From Stromatinia cepivora (taxonomy: Eukaryota > Ascomycota > Leotiomycetes > Helotiales > Sclerotiniaceae): a DNA stretch of 64,000 nt. The notes beneath the pieces are model-generated. The model did no database searches. It was not told the DNA's origin and worked only from the letters and a program-made list of their open reading frames with translations. Made by a program: the position numbers and the translations under genes. Within the stretch, counting starts at the first letter, position 1. Each line of letters begins with the position of its first letter. Shown here in pieces: positions 11,070 through 21,700 of this stretch. The stretch covers positions 620,001 through 684,000 of the forward strand of contig RCTD01000007.1 in assembly GCA_014898415.1 (NCBI GenBank). Reading direction: 5' to 3'.

Positions 11070-12599
11070 ATGGTTTCGCAGGCAGAACCGACCAATTCGC
11101 TGGCTATTCGAGGTCCTTCGTCGGTTGTTTCAAGAGCGAGTACATCGAGGCATCATCGTCGCCATGGACGTAGTCATACGGGAAGTTCATCATACATACC
11201 ACAGAATGATTTTCCCGTCTTCACGCATACGGGGGATGTGGAAATTATTGTAAAAGCTGGCGCGAAAACGAATCGATATTTATTACACCGACTTATCTTG
11301 ACAAATTGTTCCGGATTCTTTGAGGCAAGCACAAGTCAAGAATGGTCGAGGGCTACGGAGGTTGGAGGATCGGGTGTAGGGGAATTGGCTAGGATAGGTG
11401 AAGAATCGGGGAGTGATGTGGGAAGGAATGAAGCAGGACCAAAAAGGAGATGGAGGTATGAATTGGATAGTGGACCTAATAATGATGATATACCAATGCT
11501 GGTTCAAAAACCGGAATCCTCTCTTTCACTTTTCGGCGCAAACGATACTCGACCACCACCACCTGTTCGAAACAAACCTCCTTCATCCAACCCGTCCTTC
11601 TTTCGCTCCGTCGCAAACCTATCCATCACCTCGCATTCCACTCCTGCACCTCCGCAAATAACACAAGAAGATCAAGATTTGCTCAACGACTACGATAATT
11701 TATTTCGAATCTTCTACAATCATTCTCCACTTCTCGATTCGATTGACATAGCTACCGCATACATACAATGCAAATCACTTCTTACACTCGCCGACCTCTA
11801 CGATGCTCTCACGGTTGTTGGACCGCGCATTGATCACCATCTTCTACAATTCCAAGGACGTCTCTGGAAACAAATCGCCAAATATCCGTCTTCATATCTC
11901 AAACTCGGCTATCTTTCTCAATCGAAAACAATATTTGGAGAAGCTCTCATACATGTTGTAGGCGCTTGGCCAGCCGGGGAGAGACACATTAGGAATCAAT
12001 TGCCTGACCAAGTACTGGAGATAATAGAGGACAAAGTCGAGGATTTGAGGGATATGGTTGGGAGTGTTGAGGGGCAATTATTTCGATTAACGTTATTGAC
12101 TGCGAGGGGCGAGAGGGTTAATCCGGGTAATGCATATGCGGATTGGTTGGTCGTAAGTTTATTCAGGCAGTGGCTAGCTGAGAATACATCACCGCCTCCC
12201 GCACCTCCTCAACCACTTCCTCGATCTCCTCGTCATACTAGTGGTTCTCATAATACACATCATTCGCGCGCCTCTTCTTTAACGATCACTCAACATCAAC
12301 AGCCTCCTCCATCGACTATATCGCAAAATCAACAAATCGGCAGGACATTTAAGTTGTTGGGCAATGCGTCGAATGGTGCCTATCTAGGACATGAGGATTG
12401 CAAGCGGTTTTTGAAATTGACGCCGGAGCATTATAGTAGGGAGGGATTAAAGAGGTTTGAGAGGAGGATGGATGAGATGAAGGAGATGGCTAGGAGGGTG
12501 GTGGAACCATTGATGAGGTGTGGATTGGAAGGGGAGGGGGTGGCGGTGGGTTATTTGACGTGTACGAGGGTGGAGGAGAGGGACTTTGTTTGGTTGTAG
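11070..12599 (+). CDS. BTB/POZ domain protein
   Basis: A single exon of 509 aa; the start is the first ATG of the frame (CGCAATGGTT). After a basic, Ser-rich N-terminus (~1-45) comes the first half of a BTB fold, FPVFTHTGDVEIIVKAG...YLLHRLILTNCSGFFEAS (~50-92). A ~120-residue polar insertion follows (charged, Pro-rich, with RRWRYELDSG and PMLVQKPE), then the second half, NLFRIFYNHSPLLDSIDIATAYIQCKSLLTLADLYDAL (~220-260), where BTB proteins have the strand-helix elements and the LAdkY motif. The C-terminal part has a helical BACK-like region, a Pro/His/Ser linker, and ends in TRVEERDFVWL. BTB domains dimerise and often recruit substrates to Cullin-3; no Kelch, MATH or zinc finger is present to define a partner. 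The interrupted BTB could be mistaken for an unspliced intron, but the frame stays open and coding-like. Confidence 0.82.
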   Translation: MVSQAEPTNSLAIRGPSSVVSRASTSRHHRRHGRSHTGSSSYIPQNDFPVFTHTGDVEIIVKAGAKTNRYLLHRLILTNCSGFFEASTSQEWSRATEVGGSGVGELARIGEESGSDVGRNEAGPKRRWRYELDSGPNNDDIPMLVQKPESSLSLFGANDTRPPPPVRNKPPSSNPSFFRSVANLSITSHSTPAPPQITQEDQDLLNDYDNLFRIFYNHSPLLDSIDIATAYIQCKSLLTLADLYDALTVVGPRIDHHLLQFQGRLWKQIAKYPSSYLKLGYLSQSKTIFGEALIHVVGAWPAGERHIRNQLPDQVLEIIEDKVEDLRDMVGSVEGQLFRLTLLTARGERVNPGNAYADWLVVSLFRQWLAENTSPPPAPPQPLPRSPRHTSGSHNTHHSRASSLTITQHQQPPPSTISQNQQIGRTFKLLGNASNGAYLGHEDCKRFLKLTPEHYSREGLKRFERRMDEMKEMARRVVEPLMRCGLEGEGVAVGYLTCTRVEERDFVWL

Positions 12600-14477
12600 G
12601 GGAGTGGGGAGGAACAATGAAGTGGGAAATGAACAAACTAAGAGGGAGGAATATTGGATCCTTTGAGTCCATGAAAGGATATCAGAGGACGGGAAAGGAG
12701 GAAGCAAACACGATACACAAACATGACGGAATACGCACTTCACGATTAATGAGTTGAGACGATGACATTCCGATGAACCGAACCGAGATTGGAAGATACG
12801 AAACGATGATTTTTTTTCTTTTCTTTCCCCCTTTTTTTCCTTTCTGTGGTAAAGGCTCGCGAGCGATGGATTTGGAGGGATGGTATGAAATGATATCTCA
12901 ATCATGAGGCAGGATACCCTAGCAATTTCTTTCAATTTCTTTTTCCTCTTCTCTTTGTTTATTTATTTGATTTTATTTTATTCTACTTTACGAGTACCTA
13001 CCTACCTAACTTTACTTTATGTTTATGTTTATGATGATGATTGGATTGAATTGGAGGGAGGGGAGGAAAGTGGAGTTTTGGCACACGGGGTTTGGATGTG
13101 ATATGATGTGATATGATAGGATATGATATGATATGAAGCTACTAGGTATTCATTCAGTTGAAGGCTTGAATGAGGGAGGAGGGGTTGCAGTGGAGTATAT
13201 AGTCTGGTCTAGTCTGGTCTAGTCACTTACTAGTAATGATTGAATCTATCTGTTTTATGCGCTTACCTTTAATACACTTACTCATAAAGTTATCATGATG
13301 ATTTTGGATGTGATTGTCAGTGTGAACAAACAGCAGTAATGCCAAAGACCACAAGCTAGGTAGGTATTGGTGTCCTTCAATTCTCCGTTCAAATATCTAT
13401 CAATTCCATATATCTTCAACCTAATCCCCCTCTCCCCTCCTTTCCCAACCCCTGCAAACCCCTACCAATATCCCAACTTTCCGCATCCTAACCAATCATG
13501 AGATAAAAAGTTCTATAAGCTTCCAAATCAAAAATTGGATAAATCCTCCTTTGCGACCCATACTCCGCATTTATGGTCCTCATTACTCATTACTTGAGTA
13601 GAAATACACGGTACAGATGTTTCTCGCGGCTCTGTAGAAAGGCCCTGTAGAAAGGCTCTGTAGAAAGATCGTCCTACCAGATATTTTCAGGTCATGGCAC
13701 TTTAAGGAAGGAGGGCTAAATATTAGGTGGTCTTGAAAGGTACTCATTCACCTGGGGTTTTCATGTCTGGAGTATATTTGTATGCTCTGACTGCCCAGCT
13801 GATATGACGGGAATGTTTCTACTTTCTACACCTTGGAGCAACATCAAAGACCCAAATCCATGAATCAAATTGTGAATTATGTATTGACATTTCCAGCTTT
13901 CCATTTACTCCAAGTTCCATATCCTGAGACAAGAGCGTTGGCCTAGAGGAAATGGTCGTTATGCATGAGCGTCCAGGTCCAAGAAAGAGTCGGTGGGAAC
14001 ATGGTCCATGGCCTAAGAACATAACACATGAGAACCGTCGAGGACTAACAATTCGTTCAGTATGAATATTCAGAGGTCGAGATACTCTGTCAGAATAATA
14101 CTCGCACAATGATTTATTTCAAATTCAGGGTACCAATTAGCCGCAAGGAAGTCTAGACGTCAAAGCCTCTGATACACAAGAAGAGAAGTCGCCAGTGGTT
14201 TAGTGACATGATGTCAAACCTTCAACTAGGATCAATATTTGAAATGAATCCCATGTCCTAGAATCGTTGATTGATTGAGGAATCTCTCTTGCCGGATTGC
14301 ATTCCTGACTTTTGTGAACTCGGACTTGGTCGCTTCCATCGGAGGAACCGCGACATGACCTTCAATCAACACAGTTGGTATAAAGGCGACTCCTGTTCTT
14401 GTCAAACTTCCCTAGGGGAATAGAATTTCTAAACACAACCCTTTTTGGTTTTCTAAACCCAAGGAGAGGCAACTCTC
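12600..14477. other. Intergenic region
   Basis: There is no supported gene. Features seen are ATGAT-type pentamer repeats at about 13093-13133, a TCTAGTCTGG duplication near 13203-13222, and a GTAGAAAGGCTCT triplication near 13635-13668. A 96-codon minus frame (13819-14109) has no recognisable domain and was not called. Confidence 0.6.
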
Positions 14478-14835
14478 ATGTACCTGAGCTAGGCGCACTC
14501 GATACTGTCTTACATCCTCTCTAAATGCAGTCATCGTTTGATAAAGCTCCATGCCGAAAGTAGAGGCACCGATTGTCTTACATCCGCATGTTGCAATCGT
14601 TTTTAAAGTTACATGCCTGAACTGGGGCACCGATTGTCTTACATCCTTCCCTAGTTGCAATCGTTTTTTGGCTAAGTTCCATGCCGAAACTACAGGCACC
14701 GATTGTCTTACATCCTCTTGTTGCAATCGTTTTTAAAGTTACATGCCTGAACTGGGGCACCGTTACTGTCTTACATCCTCTCAATACAATAACGTTTTTT
14801 GACCAAGTTCCATGCCTGAGCTAGAAGCACCCATC
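14478..14835. repeat. Alternating two-variant tandem repeat (about 61 and 68 bp units)
   Basis: Five copies begin with TGTCTTACATCC at 14506, 14574, 14635, 14704 and 14767, so spacings are 68, 61, 69 and 63. Odd copies end with a ...CCATGCCGAAA(C/G)TA... type tail and even copies with ...ACATGCCTGAACTGGGGCACC. The even copies (14574 and 14704) share a 42-bp identical core. The array is therefore a higher-order repeat of about 130 bp. The half-copy at 14478-14505 and the last copy are diverged. Confidence 0.85.
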
Positions 14836-15558
14836 ATTGACTCACAAGCAATGTGGTTTTTAAGCTCCAATCTTGTTCAAAACTCTAATATCTGATCTCA
14901 ACTGTAACCTCGTGCGGTCTTGTAATCCAGTGTAAAACTTGTTTTGACGCCCCAATCTGAGCATTAGCTTCGCTTCACAATCTGCACGTAAGCTTAACCT
15001 GAAATGCAGCATGGAAACTTGCAAAGTCTTGTAGAGTAGTCGTATCTGAGCCCTGTTATGTATATGTTAAGCAACTATAGGCCACTAATGATAGCGGAAA
15101 TATTAGTAGCGTCAAAACAAATCCCTGTAGGGAATGCTTCATCAAACGACCAGCACAGCCTGTGCGGTTGCGGGTTCTGCGACATGGTTGAGCATTGTGT
15201 CTGAATGTGATTGAACAGCATGTAACATCCAACGATTTACCATTCGTTCACTGTAAAGAGTTTCTTCTTTCCAGCCAACATCATGTACGCTGAACCACCT
15301 TGTAATTGCAAAATTTCTGCGGAAAGAAATCTGCACCAATTGTTAACTCAAAGAATTTGAGGAAGAAAATCATCCTAATGTCCACTATTACCGATGTGCA
15401 GCATCTGGTACAGGTCTGCAGCCTTTCCATGTAAAATGCGAAGACTGTCGTGCTGGACCACAGTGAGATTCTTCGTCATCAGCATTTTGTTCACCACAGG
15501 GATGTTGGTGGTATTGAGTTGCTTGTATAACTGTGATCGGGACAATAGTTGCAGTGTA

Positions 15559-15776
15559 TCATGCTGCACATCGTGGCTCGCAGATGTGAAAGTAATAATC
15601 CTTAGACTTGCACCTGAAGTTGAGAAAATTAGCACCTTTGATTGTTTCAAAGGACGTCGGACAACTAGAACTCACAAGTTATCCAGCTTCGGAGGTAGCA
15701 ATGTCCTTACGCAGATACCAGACATGCAGGCCCACATTTCAGTGAACATATTCGGACCAGGAAAATGAGTGACATC
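15559..15776 (-). other. Possible 3' exons of a small cysteine-rich protein gene (or remnant)
   Basis: Reading the minus strand, a frame open from 15776 runs to a donor at 15675/15674 (CTT|GTGAGT), skips a 62-bp intron with a branch-like GCTAAT and a CTTCAG acceptor, and continues in phase to a TGA at 15559-15561. The product segment contains ACMSGIC, then LCKSKDYYFHICEPRC: five cysteines in ~40 residues, as in small secreted proteins. No start codon or signal peptide could be joined upstream, because a TAA lies directly before the frame. It may be a remnant or chance. Confidence 0.25.
15611..15692. repeat. Diverged ~80-bp segment, copy 1 (pairs with 15880-15960)
   Basis: This segment covers the predicted intron and its flanks. 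It aligns by eye, at roughly 70 % identity with small gaps, to 15880-15960, including the stretch TAGCAC(A/C)TTTGATTG and the flanking AGAAC(C/T)CACAA. The offset is about 270 bp, so it looks like an old local duplication. Confidence 0.5.
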
Positions 15777-15879
15777 TTATTCAACTATGTTCATGACTAG
15801 GAAGATGAAGGACCAGGAGTTGGCAACACACCTCGGACGAACGGCTAATGAAAAATATATGAAATTGATTCGTGGCATT

Positions 15880-15960
15880 GTAACCTGAACTTCAAAAGTG
15901 TTAGCACATTTGATTGTTCAAGGGAGTATGGGATACTCAGAACCCACAAATCATCTTGGC
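15880..15960. repeat. Diverged ~80-bp segment, copy 2 (pairs with 15611-15692)
   Basis: This is the partner of the copy at 15611-15692. The reading that would correspond to the cysteine-rich exon has lost its cysteines here, as expected of a decayed copy. Confidence 0.5.
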
Positions 15961-17022
15961 CTGAATTTAACACTGTGCCTCTTGGACAGTTGTCTGATGG
16001 AGAAAATGGATGCATTCGTTCTCTTGAATAGACGCCATCTCGTCATACCCAGTGGCATACATAGTATCTTTTGGACTAGGATTCTGACTCGATAGGCGAT
16101 AAACTAGAGAATCAACACACACTCGAATGACTAACCACATAAAGAGGATGTGAAAGTTTCTTGTCCTCCGCAGCCTCACTTCGAGGCTGAGGAAATGATG
16201 TAGGGAAAGCAATGTAGAAAAGTATTACCTTATGCATATGGAACGAGAATAAAAATAGACACCATACCGCGCTCACGCCAATCCGATGACTTGAGTATGG
16301 AAAGAAATACCACTGAGCACGAACGAGTTGTATGAGTTCTTCATTGTGTGGCATTTAAGCACATGGCACTACAAATTCTCGCACAAAACATGTTGCCATG
16401 TATGGCATTACAATGCGAATGAAAGTTGGGAATGAAGATTGACAAGCACAAGTGAAGCTACACCAATGTCGCCAACGCCATAGGCTTTCGTACTGAAATT
16501 ATAATGGGATGATGATGAAAAGAATAAGAAGAAAAATGTATGGTGACGGGAATGTAACGGATTGATTGCAGACATTGATTTTCACGATCCGATAAATGAA
16601 TGTAAAAAAAAAATAAAGTACTTCTAGTTGATGTGAAGTTGTGTTAAGTCGCTACCTACCCCATATCCCTACTGAGGAAGTCACTCTTTCCCATTTCAAT
16701 CGCCACTGATAAATTCAAATACTACCGAAAGTATAAAACCCCTTTGCTAATATTCGAAGTCAATCTCCATATCAAAATGATCGAACATACAATTTTTGAA
16801 ATATTCTACAAAATAATCACAAACTCTCTAACAACAACAACAACAACCACATCCAATTTCCACATTCCCCCACTAACCCCAATCAAGACGAGTTTGTCCT
16901 ATTTGCACCAACTGGCCTCTTTCTTAGCGCGCACAGACCGATCCCAATTATCTATATAAGAAACCTTTCGGTCGCCCATCTCTCTCCTTCTTTTCTTCTT
17001 CTCTATACTTACCTTCTCGGAG

Positions 17023-17442
17023 CATTTTCAGATCATGAATTGAGAATGCTATGATACGAGTCCTCCATTGCACATCGGGGCGACGAGAATCGTTGGGTAT
17101 CCTTCGGGGTCCCCATCGGGGGAATTTTTGATTGCTTCCTTCGGGGTTTCTAACTATTTTTTTCATTGAGTTTTTACTTGGCTTTTAGCTGGGGCTTGAA
17201 GAAGAATACTTTTGTGATTGTACATGGTGACTGACGATGAGCTTGATTCTGCCGATTGTGTTTGTTTGATGGTTGATTTAATGAGACTAAAAGTGATGGA
17301 ATACTTGATCGCACCAGAGATTGCCAGGTTGCTGATGGAAGTACGGAATACAACAAAACGATCTCAAATTCTTCACAATCATCACCCCAATATGCAATGG
17401 AGGACTCGTATCATAGCATTCTCAATTCATGATCTGAAAATG
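17023..17442. repeat. Inverted repeat: two 53-bp arms, 314-bp spacer
   Basis: The arm at 17023-17075 (starting CATTTTCAGATCATGAATTG) and the arm at 17390-17442 are reverse complements over 53 bp, with a single mismatch near the inner end. Flanking bases show no clear target-site duplication, so a MITE is not proven. RNA through the region could form a long, nearly perfect hairpin. Confidence 0.88.
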
Positions 17443-17478
17443 AGTCCATGTGTAGTAGAAACAGATGATATCCCCTAA
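17224..17478 (+). CDS. Hypothetical small protein, weakly supported
   Basis: An 84-codon frame from ATG (GTACATGGTG), with DDELDSADCVCLMVDLMRL and a Leu/Val-rich helix-like middle. Its last third reads through the right arm of the 53-bp inverted repeat (MQWRTRIIAFSIHDLKM), and the left arm encodes nearly the same peptide on the opposite strand. No domain is recognised. It may be a fragment of a gene whose exon was duplicated in inverted orientation, or chance. Confidence 0.2.
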   Translation: MVTDDELDSADCVCLMVDLMRLKVMEYLIAPEIARLLMEVRNTTKRSQILHNHHPNMQWRTRIIAFSIHDLKMSPCVVETDDIP

Positions 17479-19084
17479 TTGAACAATGAGAGTTTGATAT
17501 TATCTACATAACAATCCTCTTGAATTTTTGTCCAGTATGAAAGGTATTAAAATGGCGGGTGTGATATACAAAACTGTACGAAGGGCGGAAAACGGTGGTG
17601 CAGGATTCTTGATAGGATGGTATATGATTTGGAAGCTGCAAGATCTCCAGATAGTGTGTATTCTTTATAATTCTCAAGAAACATCATTTAGAAAATTAGA
17701 TCTTCCTTGAATACGAACATTATAGATATGAAGATGAGCTCATACATCAAACATCGATTCGTAGTAAGAAAATGAAATCGCATTACATTTCTACTACAAT
17801 ACTGAGATCTTTCCATCCCTATCGACAGCCAGCTCTGCCATATCTCTACCGGAAACAAATCCTCGAATACACCGTCACAATCACTACATACCACCAAAAT
17901 CCCAACACCAATCTCAATAATAACCTACCCACCCGCCCAATCTTCATTTCCGTCCTTCTCCAATACTCCATCTCCTCATTCCCATCATAACCCCCATTTC
18001 ATTTCATAACGTTAACCCCAAAGCCTCAATTACTATACTATATACTAAAAAAATCCCATCCCATCTCATCGATAGCTCTTCAATTGCAACATCTCTACCC
18101 CAAACACTATACTTCGTAGCTATAACGTTAACCTAGTAAGATTACTACTCTCCTCTCCTCTCCTCACCTCATCACCATCTTCCATCCTCAAAATTCCTTG
18201 AACATATATATTCTCGTACTTTTATAATCGAAAATTCCATTGAAATCTCCTACATGATACGATATAATACAATTTAATAACTATCTAACAACGAACTCCT
18301 TACAAATACAAAATCTTTTCAAAATTCTAGTTCGATGATGGCTTTTACCTACTAGATACTACGAGTATTTTATATCTATAAACTTTATTATATAAATCTC
18401 ATTAGAATTTTCCTTCAAGGACACTAGTGGTGATTGTATATGTATGTATATATGTATATATGTATATATGCATGGATTAACTATATGGCTAAAAGAGGAA
18501 AAGGGAAGAGAGAGAGAGAGAAAAGAAATATTATTTTCCACTCATATATCCTACATATTCTTTCAATCCTCGCCGTCCTAATAAACACTACATACACACA
18601 CATACACACACATACACACACATACACACACATACACACACATACACACACATACACACACATACACACACATACACACACATACACACATACAATAAAA
18701 TACAATACGCAGCCCTCACTCAAGAACCGAACCTACACTCATCAATTGCAAGCAATATATTCCCATCCCATATACATCGCATATATATCACACATTACAA
18801 ATATTATAACTGCCCGGGAAGATATGATAAAGATAAAGATATCATCGATGAAGTTCTCTGCTCCTCATCGGTTCCTTATTTTGGTTAAGGGTTGGTGGGG
18901 ATGCTGATGGTAATGTATGGATTGAAGTCTGGATTTGTGGTTTGGTGAGGTCGATGGATTATATTCGATATTCCCATAAATTCTATATAAAGAATCAAGA
19001 ATCCACACCCCTATGCACAACCCCGAGTCCCCTTTAAAACCAAGCCTCCTATATCCTCCCCCTCCTCCCCTCCCCTCCCCTCCC
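17479..19084. other. Intergenic region with microsatellites
   Basis: There is no supported gene. It contains the decamer array at 18591-18690, a TATG/TA-rich run about 18436-18470 and a CCCCT-rich tract about 19050-19086 at the 3' end of the glycosyltransferase-like gene. Confidence 0.6.
18591..18690. repeat. Perfect decamer microsatellite, 10 x CATACACACA
   Basis: Ten uninterrupted copies of a 10-bp unit, perfect to the last base. This is unusual for a unit this long and points to recent expansion. All reading frames are open through it, which makes spurious His/Thr- and Cys/Val-rich frames. Confidence 0.97.
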
Positions 19085-20497
19085 CTACCAATCCCTCTCC
19101 ACCCTCCAAGCATCCGCCGCCACCAATCCCTGCGCCCTCAAATCACAATCCCTATGACCCCATTTCTCCGCAAAAACCCTCCTCCCATGTTCAATCAACA
19201 AATGAATACCCCGTTCAAAGCCCTCAGAATCCCTATAATACGGATCATGCCAACCACCCGTCTGTCTCCCCTGCCATGTATTCCTACCATTTTTACTCGC
19301 GCCCTTCGACCATCCCATATGATCGAGTACCTCTAGAAGTTTGTCCCACGATGCTCGGGCGATGGGTTCATCGTCCCACTGTTTTTTGTTTTTTTCCGAG
19401 AAGAGGTTTGTGAGTCCTAGATCGCGGGGTCGATGTTTTTTGTCGGAGGGAGGGATGAGTGATGTGTTGGCTTGTTGAGCGAGTTCTTCAACGACATTAG
19501 GATCAACAAATGAAGGATCTGGACCCCCTTTCTTTCGATATAAAACTTCAAGATCATCTAAACTACTAGCGACATCCCAAATAGCACCCGCAGCCCAATC
19601 TCTCATTTCGAATCCTTCCATTGCAAGTCTTTCATGCATATCGCAATCTGTACCGTAGAAAGGTATTAGGGTATCCCAACCCCCGACTTTTTGATATGAT
19701 TCCGTGTTGACGAGCGCGAGACGATCGTAGGAGAAGAATTCGAGGGCCCATGGTGTTACGACTCCTGTTTCGGGGTTGGGAGCTGTTACATTGCGGAGAG
19801 CGGAGACGCAGTGATCGTATAGGGATTGGAAATTTGTGGGTGAAGGATTAAGATCATCTGGATGGGCATCTAACCATCGATCTTCAAATGAGAGGACGAC
19901 GACATCCATATGACTCCAAAAATAAGCCGGCCATTTATTTTCGATGGCCGTCCATAAGAAATAATTTTGGACTTGGGCGAAAGTGAGTAGAGTAGGTGTT
20001 ATGAGGATATTCACACCAAGCATATTTAAACGGGTATGATTAAGGAAGAAGGGGTTTTGAAGAGATATTTCTCCATCTTTATTTGAATTCATAACACCTG
20101 TATTCTCGACCACATAAATGTCGGAAGGAGGCCATCCTGCTGTAATATAAGAAACAACAACTTGTTGAAGAAGACGCCAATTCCTCGTAAATCCAATGAG
20201 AAGAGGAGTTTTCTCGGAAACATGTGGATTGGGAGGTTGATTCCATTTTGGAATTGGAGGAAGTTCTGAAGCTGAATGTGCACTCAAAGCAAGAGGAAAG
20301 TTATCGACTATAGGATGACTTTTCAGTGGCTTGTAAGTTTTGTATTTTGGATGCTTTGGTCCAGTTTCGATTGGTTCGGGTGGAACGATAGATGTGAGTG
20401 GCATTAAATTATTTCGTAGATAAAATCCAGTGAGTAGTATGGTGGAGGCTACAAATACACTAAGTAGCATACAGCGCTGGCGTAAAGTGATTGTCAT
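19085..20497 (-). CDS. Type II membrane protein, glycosyltransferase-like (GT-A fold suspected)
   Basis: A single exon of 470 aa. The N-terminus is a short basic cytosolic tail (MTITLRQRC), then one hydrophobic anchor (~10-27), then a Pro-rich stem, which is the layout of Golgi glycosyltransferases. The lumenal part starts with LLIGFTRNWRLLQQVVVSYI and SDIYVVENTG (~105-140), typical of the first Rossmann-like strands of GT-A enzymes. YFWSHMDVVVLS (~200) is a candidate DxD-type metal/nucleotide-sugar site, and YGTDCDMHERL (~288) resembles the acidic acceptor-side motif. Potential N-glycosylation sites include NHT, NVT and NTS. The substrate cannot be told from the sequence. It ends in a Trp-rich C-terminal region (GGWHDPYYRDSEGFERG). 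The stop is at 19085-19087. The function call is inference from architecture. Confidence 0.72.
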   Translation of the reverse strand: MTITLRQRCMLLSVFVASTILLTGFYLRNNLMPLTSIVPPEPIETGPKHPKYKTYKPLKSHPIVDNFPLALSAHSASELPPIPKWNQPPNPHVSEKTPLLIGFTRNWRLLQQVVVSYITAGWPPSDIYVVENTGVMNSNKDGEISLQNPFFLNHTRLNMLGVNILITPTLLTFAQVQNYFLWTAIENKWPAYFWSHMDVVVLSFEDRWLDAHPDDLNPSPTNFQSLYDHCVSALRNVTAPNPETGVVTPWALEFFSYDRLALVNTESYQKVGGWDTLIPFYGTDCDMHERLAMEGFEMRDWAAGAIWDVASSLDDLEVLYRKKGGPDPSFVDPNVVEELAQQANTSLIPPSDKKHRPRDLGLTNLFSEKNKKQWDDEPIARASWDKLLEVLDHMGWSKGASKNGRNTWQGRQTGGWHDPYYRDSEGFERGIHLLIEHGRRVFAEKWGHRDCDLRAQGLVAADAWRVERDW

Positions 20498-21700
20498 GTT
20501 TGCAATCTACTTGTGGAATGAAGATGCGAATGATCGGAATGTGAAGAGATAGAAACATGCCAGTACTACGATTATGAAGGATTACAAAGAGACAAATCAA
20601 ATAGCAAAAAGATTCCAAAACTAATTATAGGAGGCATCCTATATTTGAAATAGAAGAGAGAAAATATATTCCTTTACTATAGTTTGAAAGAACAAAGCCT
20701 TTCGAATCCCACCAAGGAACGCGAACGCATCTTCCTGATGTCACAAACCGTTTGAATGCATACTATACGTCAAGACCAAACACACCAACCAGAAAATCTC
20801 CATCCGGTAATAGAAATCCTTTCAAAACCCCATCTAGATCTTTTGTTGGCGCTGACATGTTGATAGTCGCGCAGATGGGAAGAGGGATTGCTCTGTACTA
20901 TGGAAGTAGACAGGAACGACATGAAAATATCCCCTCCACTCTGACCACAACAAGGCTCGTGTATCCCAACTCCATTATTACATACCTTCCTGGCGGCACA
21001 GTTTGAATACAGTTGGTTATTACCGTAGATCCAATATAATACCAGCATAGATATTGGATTGTATATCTTAGGCATCAATTGCAAGCTAACCGACAATCTC
21101 GCGCTGGTATCCGAATTGAGATTCATGAAGGTTGATTGCTGAGTCGAGGTAATTATTCACCATCGTTGTCGCAGGGCAATGAGGTTTAGAAGAGTATAAG
21201 AATTGAGTGAAACTTGGGTTTATCCTTTTGCGCGGTGCAGAGTTGTACGGCAATACTTGAAATTTACCGACTACGAACTGACCATTCATATCATATCATA
21301 TCATATCATGCGCTTACCTCGTACATTCAATCACTTCTATATCATCCCCTTGGTGAGCACAATGTTAGATATCCAGGGACTTGCGTGTGAATTACCCCGA
21401 ACTCAAGATTCTACTTTTTCATTCACCTCATCATTTCGGAACATAATTTTATTTGAGCAAAGATTCTCTGTTTTGAAGCCAATTATTCTTCATATTAAAT
21501 TGAATTGTAATTGAGAGAAGCCAACGCGGCTCCTCAATATACATATTCTAAGCATAAAGTTCGTGAAATATTCCTCCAATAGCCAAGTCGGAGCAAGGAA
21601 TTTATTCTTCTGGTATGAGCGAACTCCATCAACTCCTGCTCTGATATCAAAGTACTCTCTTGATGATTCTCCTATTGAATAGCACATGCTTTACACGTGG
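20498..21700. other. Intergenic region
   Basis: The upstream region of the glycosyltransferase-like gene and the downstream region of nudF. It has an ATATC pentamer run at about 21287-21308. Nothing else is recognised. Confidence 0.6.

Larger units (their letters stand above)
14836..17022. other. Gene-poor region with uncertain exons
   Basis: Several short frames occur on both strands. On the minus strand, two segments (15676-15776 and 15559-15613) can be joined across a 62-bp GT...AG intron into a cysteine-rich reading; see the separate entry. No full gene with start and stop could be assembled. Confidence 0.45.

Noticed and set aside
13819..14109. 96-codon minus frame
   Set aside because: No domain, no splice partner, not supported by neighbours.
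14412..14784. Overlapping minus frames across the tandem repeat
   Set aside because: The frames exist because the repeat is free of stops in that phase; the repeated peptide is a by-product of the DNA repeat.
14478..14835. CRISPR-like array
   Set aside because: Eukaryotic context, whole unit repeats including spacers, and no constant-repeat/variable-spacer pattern.
18434..18907. 157-codon frame through the CATACACACA array
   Set aside because: Open only because the repeat lacks stops; His/Thr periodic text.
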